Below, piece by piece: positions 58,325-64,000 of a stretch of DNA of 64,000 bases. A program made the position numbers and the translations under genes. This DNA is from Lumbricus terrestris (Eukaryota > Annelida > Clitellata > Crassiclitellata > Lumbricidae). The stretch spans positions 124,001-188,000 of the forward strand of contig OX457037.1 of NCBI GenBank assembly GCA_949752735.1, in the 5' to 3' direction. The notes under the pieces are model-generated. The model was not told where the DNA came from, did no database searches, and saw only the letters and a program-made list of their open reading frames with translations. Every line of letters begins with the position of its first letter. The first letter of the stretch is position 1.

Positions 58325-59062
58325 TAATAAACAATAATAATAATGCCAACTTATATGGCACTGTAAAACTGATACAAGAGTACCTCACAAGCAACTAGCG
58401 ACTGGGATAGGCTTTAGCTAACAAATAAGACTCAATTGAAGGAGTGTACTGAATTGGTCAATCTGACGGTGGGTGGAACACTGTTCCAGCATCTGGAACC
58501 AGCAGCTGAGAATGCACGATCACCGAAATGTGTCCTCATCCTCCGTACGCTGAGGTATCTTCTTGAGCAATCTAAGCTACAATGCGGATGCAGAGGAATG
58601 AGTTCTGGAACAATAGTCATGCAACTACTCAGGTGCTGCCCTCGGGAAATGATACATCTGCATACAAGCACACAAACTTTGAATTCGATGCAGAACAGGA
58701 CATGCAACCAACGCAGGACATCACGAAGGAGCAGCACGCCACGATCCCAGTTCCTGCTATATTGCATACAAGCCTTGCCACAGCATTAAGCACTGACTAG
58801 CGACCATCCAAGCAACACCCAGGTGCACCTGCCAACAAACTGTTATAGCAATACACTTGAGTGATGCTGGGTACAAATATGAGTTGATGAAAGCAATGAA
58901 AGCTTGATGAGACAGACCTGGCAAAAACAACCATTCGCGCAACATAGTGTCTGAAAGACAAAGTTGGTCTCCATCAGGTTGCCGTGATCACACACCAAGG
59001 TTGCAACATGATCAAAGTAGAGTAGAAATGGCCGTGATCTGAGCATGGAGCCCTGAGGGACT
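58325..59062 (-). mobile_element. CR1-like LINE, 3' half, split by the copia insertion
   Basis: Minus strand, right to left: PQGSMLRSRPFLLYFDHVAT (RT motif, usual PQGSxLGPxLF), a degraded middle, IEFKVCVLVCRC, then FGDRAFSAAGSRCWNSVPPT and a stop at 58432. An (ATT)n 3' tail is at about 58325-58345. The same ORF's more N-terminal part is at 63736-64000. Several stops make it dead. Confidence 0.85.
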
Positions 59063-59249
59063 TGTTGGAATAATTATACACATTCTAGATGGCGCTAGCA
59101 TAGATGACTGTAGATGACTCTATATAGTTTAGTCTATGTTATACGTCACTTCCTTCCTTCTTCTCATTCCGTGTGTTGTGCTAATAGTTAAGAAGACATG
59201 TGACAATCTTTATCTTTGTAATCGTGAATTAAAGCTCTGCATTCCAACA
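59063..59249 (+). repeat. copia 5' LTR
   Basis: Starts TGTTGGAATAAT and ends CTCTGCATTCCAACA. Contains a TATATAG box at 59121-59127 and an AATTAAA polyadenylation-like signal at 59227-59233. Confidence 0.97.
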
Positions 59250-59264
59250 GGTTACGGGCCCAGG
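59250..59264 (+). promoter_or_regulatory. Primer-binding site, initiator-tRNA anticodon-arm type
   Basis: GGTTACGGGCCCAG directly follows the 5' LTR. It is complementary, with one mismatch, to the anticodon arm of initiator tRNA-Met (CTGGGCCCATAACC). This is the half-tRNA priming known for Drosophila copia, rather than priming from the tRNA 3' end. Confidence 0.75.
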
Positions 59265-59383
59265 ACGACCCCGGGACGACTGGTAAAATAACATTCACTG
59301 TTGGTCGACTAATATTTTTCGAGTTTTCTCTTTAATTATCCCAGTCGATAGAAGCTGAAGTTTCTTCTTGGTCACGCGTCAAA

Positions 59384-62300
59384 ATGGCGGCATTGGAAGA
59401 ACTACAGCAGCAAGTTTTGAGAATTCAGGAGAAAATTAGCACAGGAACAGGTAGTGTAGCAACAACAGTTACTACAAATTCCGTCGGAGGTTTATCGGAA
59501 GCGAAGCATCTTGATGGCAAAAATTATGGTGATTGGAAATTCTGGATGCAAAATTTCTTAATTGACGCAGGTTTATGGCGGTGTTTCGCCAAAAGAGGGC
59601 CAGACTGTTGATCCGGATTTGGACTTACGTGCGTTAGCCAAAATCAATCTCAGCCTAAAACCCTGTTCAGCCAGAGTCATGAAGAAATGCCAGACTGCGA
59701 AAGCTGCTTGGGACGCATTGAGAGGTGAATATGAAAGCACTGCTCTTGTTCGTCTGATTGGACTGTATTCTAGTTTGTTTAAGACAAATTTTGAGAACTT
59801 TCCTTCGATGCAGCAGTATGTAGATCACATTTTGTCAATTGCAGAACAATTGGAATCAATTGGTCAACCTTTTCAGGACAATGTTGTTGGAGGCATAATT
59901 CTTGGAGGTCTTCCAGATCAGTATAGGCCTTTAATATTGGGCATTCAAGGATCAAAGCAAGACACAACAGTTGAGTTTGTAAAAAGTCTTTTGCTTCAGG
60001 ACAGTGTTAAGGAGCTAGGAGCAAGTACGACTTCGGTTGCAACTCATTCAGCATTTTCAATGGGCAGGTCTCAAATGAGCATGTCCCACATGGGCATGTC
60101 CCAGATGAAAAGTAAGCCAAAAGGACCACGTTGTTTTGAATGTAATCGTTTTGGTCATATTCGTTCGCAATGTGAGAAGGTCATTGTTAAACCACATAAG
60201 AATTCAGCCAACGCGAATTTTGGTGCTATGTCAGCCCAAACGAATTTTTCAGTTTCATCGGTGCAGCCTACCTCGATGAATGATGATTGGTATCTAGATT
60301 CAGGTGCCACAGTACAACTAACATCTCGACTTAACGGGCTTAAGAATTTTTCTTCAGATTCTAGTCAAGAGGTTGGAATTGCAAATGGAACAAAGCTAAA
60401 AAGTACTGGAATGGGAACATTATCGATTCCGTTGTCAACAAAGAAAACAATGGAAATTTTGGATGTTGTTCATGTTCCAGATTTGGCTATAAATCTTTTG
60501 GCAGTTAACAGAATTGCTCAGGAAGGTAAAACTGTTTTGTTTGACAAGAAAGGCTGTCACATAGTTAATCAGCAGGTGAAGGTCAATCCAAAAAGTGTCG
60601 TTGGAACTGCCACAGAAGTCAATAGACTGTATCGTTTGAACTGTAAGCAATCTCGTATGTTTGCTGCGCTGTCAACAAACTCTGTAAACTTATGGCATCG
60701 TCGCCTTGGACATCTTAATCGTCCTTCTATGCGCCTACTTCAAAGCACTATGTCTTCTGGTGTTCAGTCTGAAGGGACGGCAAATATTCCCTGTGAAGCT
60801 TGTGTGAAAGGTAAACAGCATCGCAAACCGTTCAAGAAAACAGGAGCCAAACGAGCGAAGCACGTTCTTGGTCTTGTTCATTCTGATATTTGTGGTCCAA
60901 TGCATGTTTCATCCGTTGGTGGAGCACGGTATTTTCTGACATTGATTGATGATTTCACGAGACACTCGGTTGTCTATTTTCTGAAATCAAAGACTGAGGT
61001 ACTGGAGAAGTTCAAGGAGTACAAATCTCTTGTTGAGAATCAGACTGGTAAACGTATCAAAACTCTTCGAACAGATAATGGTACTGAATATGTCAATGAA
61101 AATTTTCTGGGTTTCTTACGATGTAGTGGAATTCGTCACGAGACCACGATTCCGTATACTCCTCAACAGAACGGAGTTGCTGAACATCTGAACAGAACTT
61201 TGGTAGAACGAGCTCGAACAATGATTCTAGAATCCGGAGTAAGCACAGATTTTTGGGCAGAAGCAGTAAATACAGCCAATTACCTGAAGAATCGGTCACC
61301 TCCAAAAGTCTTATCAAATATGACACCTCAAGAGGCATGGACAGGAGAAAAACCTGACCTAAGCCATCTTCGTGTTTTTGGTTGCAAAGCTTTGGTGAAA
61401 GTTCCTGAAAATAACCGCAAGAAATGGGACTCTAAGTCAAAAGAGTACATCTTTGTTGGTTACTGTGAAGAAAGCAAAGGTTACAGAATGCTTCATCCTG
61501 TTACAAAGAAATTCACTCGATCCAGAGATGTTGTTTTCTTTGAATCTCAGTTTCCTGTTCGACATTCGTCTTCAGATGATCCTTTTCCAGATGTTGCGGA
61601 TGACAACTCATCGCAAACTGTCATTTCAGACATTCATAAGACATTCATTCAACAGCAGTTTCAGAATACCCAAACTCATGTTGAAGTGGGGGAGTCTGAT
61701 GGCTCAAAGGAGTTTGGTGGATCAAAGACTAATCTTACTGATGGCTCGAACACTGGCTCGGAAATAAACCCTGTGGAAGAAGATTCTGATGGTTCAAATA
61801 TTTCAGTGGTCAAAAAGGACATAACTGATGATGAAGAAGTGATACAAGACACAGCTCTGAGAGGCCAAAAAGAACTCGTATTCCAAATAAGCAAATATTC
61901 AATGAGAATTCTGTTGTGCATCAAGCTACATTGTGTAAAAGTACTGATCCAGCAACTGTTGAAGAAGCACTTACTTCTCAATATGCAGAAGAATGGAAAC
62001 GTGCAATGGAAGAAGAAATTCAGGCACATGTTGAAAACCAGACATGGACATTATCTGATGTACCTACTGGGAGAAAAGCAATTAAGTGCAAATGGGTCTT
62101 CAAAACAAAGCTGAAATCTGATGGTACAGTTGAGCGTTACAAAGCTCGTTTGGTGGCTAAAGGATGTTCACAAAAACCAGGCATTGATTACGAAGAAAGG
62201 TACTCGCCTGTTGCACGTACGTTATACTTCCATTCGTCTTCTGATGGCATTGGCTGCAAAATATGACCTTGACATTGATCAAATGGATGTCACAACAGCA

Positions 62301-63511
62301 TTTTTGCATCCTGAGCTCGAAGAAGAAATTTACATGGAATTGCCAGGTGGTTTTCGGCTGAATGGTAAAACTTGTCAACTAAAGAAGTCAATTTATGGTC
62401 TGAAGCAAGCAAGCCGAGCCTGGAATAAGAAATTGGATAAGTTGTTGAAAGAACTTGGATTTGTGCAATCAAATTTTGACACTTGCATTTACTACAGATG
62501 TGAAAACGGAAAGATCTTAATCATTGCAGTGTATGTTGATGATCTTTTAATTTTCTCGAACAACAAAGAGGAGAAACAGAATTTGAAAGCAGATCTAATG
62601 AAACGTCTCAAGATGAAGGATCTTGGAGAGGCACACTTTGTGTGGGCATTCATATCCAAAGAGATCGTGATACAGGAACGATATCACTTGATCAAGAGAA
62701 ATATATTGAACATGTGCTCAACCGCTTCAATATGACTGAGTGCAATGGGGTTTCAACTCCACTTGATCCGAATCAAGATTTGTTTGGAGAAGAATTTCTT
62801 CCTAACAGTCAACAGCAAGAAGAAGAAATGAGAAACATTCCTTTTCAAGAAGCTGTGGGTAGCCTTATGTATGCAGCACAGGCTACAAGACCAGACATTG
62901 CATTTGCAGTGGGGGTCATGAGCAGATTCAATAACAACTATGGAAAAACTCATTGGGTTGCAGTAAAAAGAATCTTGAGATATCTTTGGCAGACTGCAAG
63001 TACCAAACTGGTGTACAGGAGAACCAATGAAGATTTGATTGGGTTTTGTGATTCTGACTGGGGTGGTGATAAAAGGGATCTGAAATCAACCACAGGATAC
63101 ACTTTTGTTTTAAGTGGTGCCGCAATAAGTTGGAACTCAAAGAAACAACCAACCGTTGCAAAGTCAACAACTGAAGCAGAGTACATGGCTTTAAGCATGG
63201 CTGCTACAGAAGCTATATGGTTAAAGGGACTTCACAAAGAACTTGTTCCTCAAGCTTCAGATGTTGTGGAGATTTTCTGTGATAACAAAGGGGCGATTGA
63301 TCTTGCTAGAAATCCCGGATATCGACCCAAGACCAAGCACAATGCTGTGCAGCATCACTTCATTCGAGACAGAATTGCAATTGGAGACATTCTGGTTAAA
63401 CAGATTGAAACAACAAACATGGTTGCTGACTGTTTAACGAAAGGACTGTGTAAAGATGTGCATAACAAATTTATTTCTGGGATGGGGATTAGAAAAATAA
63501 CACTAACCTAA
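59384..63511 (+). pseudogene. copia gag-pol with four frame breaks
   Basis: The polyprotein starts at ATG 59384 (MAALEELQQQ). Gag is followed by a CCHC knuckle (CFECNRFGHIRSQC, ~60133) and protease (WYLDSGATVQLTS, ~60285). The integrase has HxxxH/CxxC (LWHRRLGHLN; CEACVKGKQH) and a DDE core (HSDICGP; RTDNGTEYVN; PQQNGVAEHLNRT). RT carries YVDDLL (~62537). RNase H has FCDSDWGGDKRDLKSTTGY and TEAEYMALS, and the end has ADCLTKGL and a stop at 63509. Frame changes occur at about 59585, 61860, 62215 and 62641, each explained by one inserted or lost base. There are no internal nonsense codons outside these shifts. Catalytic residues are otherwise present. Either a recently disabled copy or assembly indels. 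Confidence 0.92.
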
Positions 63512-63525
63512 TTTTCTGAGTGTGT

Positions 63526-63537
63526 ATAAAGTGGGGG
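63526..63537 (+). promoter_or_regulatory. Polypurine tract
   Basis: ATAAAGTGGGGG directly precedes the 3' LTR, the expected plus-strand primer site. Confidence 0.8.
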
Positions 63538-63730
63538 TGTTGGAATAATTATACACATTCTAGATGGCGCTAGCATAGATGACTGTAGATGACTCTATAT
63601 AGTTTAGTCTACATGTATGTTATACGTCACTTCCTTCCTTCTTCTCATTCCGTGTGTTGTGCTAATAGTTAAGAAGACAAGTGACAATCTTTATCTTTGT
63701 AATCGTTAATTAAAGCTCTGCATTCCAACA
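63538..63730 (+). repeat. copia 3' LTR
   Basis: Matches the 5' LTR except for a 6-bp insertion (ACATGT region near 63612) and two substitutions. Confidence 0.97.
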
Positions 63731-63735
63731 GGACT

Positions 63736-64000
63736 CCACACACGAGGAAGCAGACAGATGAAAGAAACCTAGAAATAAGAGCGAAGTCAGTCAAGCGTAA
63801 CTGAGCAGACCTTGAAAGTTCTCAACAATCACTTTACCAGACTGTCATGGCTGACCATATCAAAATCCGGCCAAGAGATCCAGCAGACAAAGCACAGCGA
63901 AGTCACCCACCACATCGAATGCCTCGATGATGTTGGTAACCACCTTCAGAAATGCAGTCTTGGTTGAGTGGCAACACCGATAGGCCGACTAATGACAGAA
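63736..64000 (-). mobile_element. CR1-like LINE reverse-transcriptase N-terminal part
   Basis: The minus strand encodes HSTKTAFLKVVTNIIEAFDV and LCLLDLLAGF followed by a stop and a degraded continuation. H-S-T-E/K-T-A-L-L-K-V and L-L-D-L-(S)-A-(A)-F-D are RT motifs 2-3 of CR1-type LINEs. It is continuous with 58325-59062 once the copia insertion is ignored. It runs off the right edge. Confidence 0.85.

Larger units (their letters stand above)
59063..63730 (+). mobile_element. Ty1/copia LTR retrotransposon, nearly complete
   Basis: It has two LTRs (187 and 193 bp, TGTTGG...CAACA) and a 5-bp target duplication GGACT (59058-59062, 63731-63735). A primer-binding site, a polypurine tract and gag-pol in copia order (gag, protease, integrase, RT, RNase H) are present. 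LTRs differ by two substitutions and one 6-bp indel, so insertion is recent. It lies within a CR1-like LINE. Confidence 0.97.

Overview
The window is AT-rich animal DNA, most likely from a marine invertebrate whose clade I cannot fix. Support for this is: small exons bounded by consensus GT-AG (once GC-AG) splice sites and separated by introns of many kilobases; a tRNA-derived SINE; CR1/Jockey-like LINE fragments; a Ty1/copia element with half-tRNA priming; Tc1/mariner and Helitron-like remnants; abundant microsatellites; and about twelve non-autonomous hAT-like elements, most still bounded by readable 8-bp target duplications. There is no bacterial gene organisation, rRNA, functional tRNA or CRISPR array.

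All convincing host coding exons lie on the minus strand, so the gene reads right to left. From 50.9 to 45.3 kb there are two phase-1 Ser/Thr/Pro-rich stalk exons (50784-50867, 48421-48453) and a transmembrane exon (45329-45448). A 28-nt micro-exon follows at 29302-29329. It ends in phase 2 and can splice in frame to three separate tail cassettes: A (27749-27971 then 27261-27413), B (25461-25623 then 24763-24879) and D (2241-2355 then 1473-1760). Each has a phase-2-in, phase-0-out exon and then a phase-0 terminal exon with its own stop. A further phase-0 chain C (14675-14744, 14037-14269, 8000-9568) encodes a long low-complexity tail. Tails A and B each carry two tyrosine motifs of ITIM/ITSM type. 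The simplest reading is one single-pass cell-surface receptor gene, with its ectodomain beyond the right edge and alternative cytoplasmic tails spread over about 50 kb. Tandem genes sharing the strand are the alternative.

The rest is mostly mobile DNA. Notable are a 3.3-kb fold-back element (9906-13214) whose arms each carry the 3' half of the same transposon gene; a compound inverted-repeat region (15.4-20.0 kb) interrupted by a hAT copy; a mariner-like element (39379-41050) with a hAT copy nested in it; a decayed copy of a widespread multicopy invertebrate gene family (55389-56575); and at the right end a young copia retrotransposon (59063-63730) inserted into a CR1-like LINE. Tandem arrays of 19, 22/25, 26 and 67 bp and long (CA)n, (GA)n and (GATA)n tracts fill part of the introns.

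All exon calls rest on splice-site sequence, reading phase and peptide character alone. No homology search or transcript data was available.
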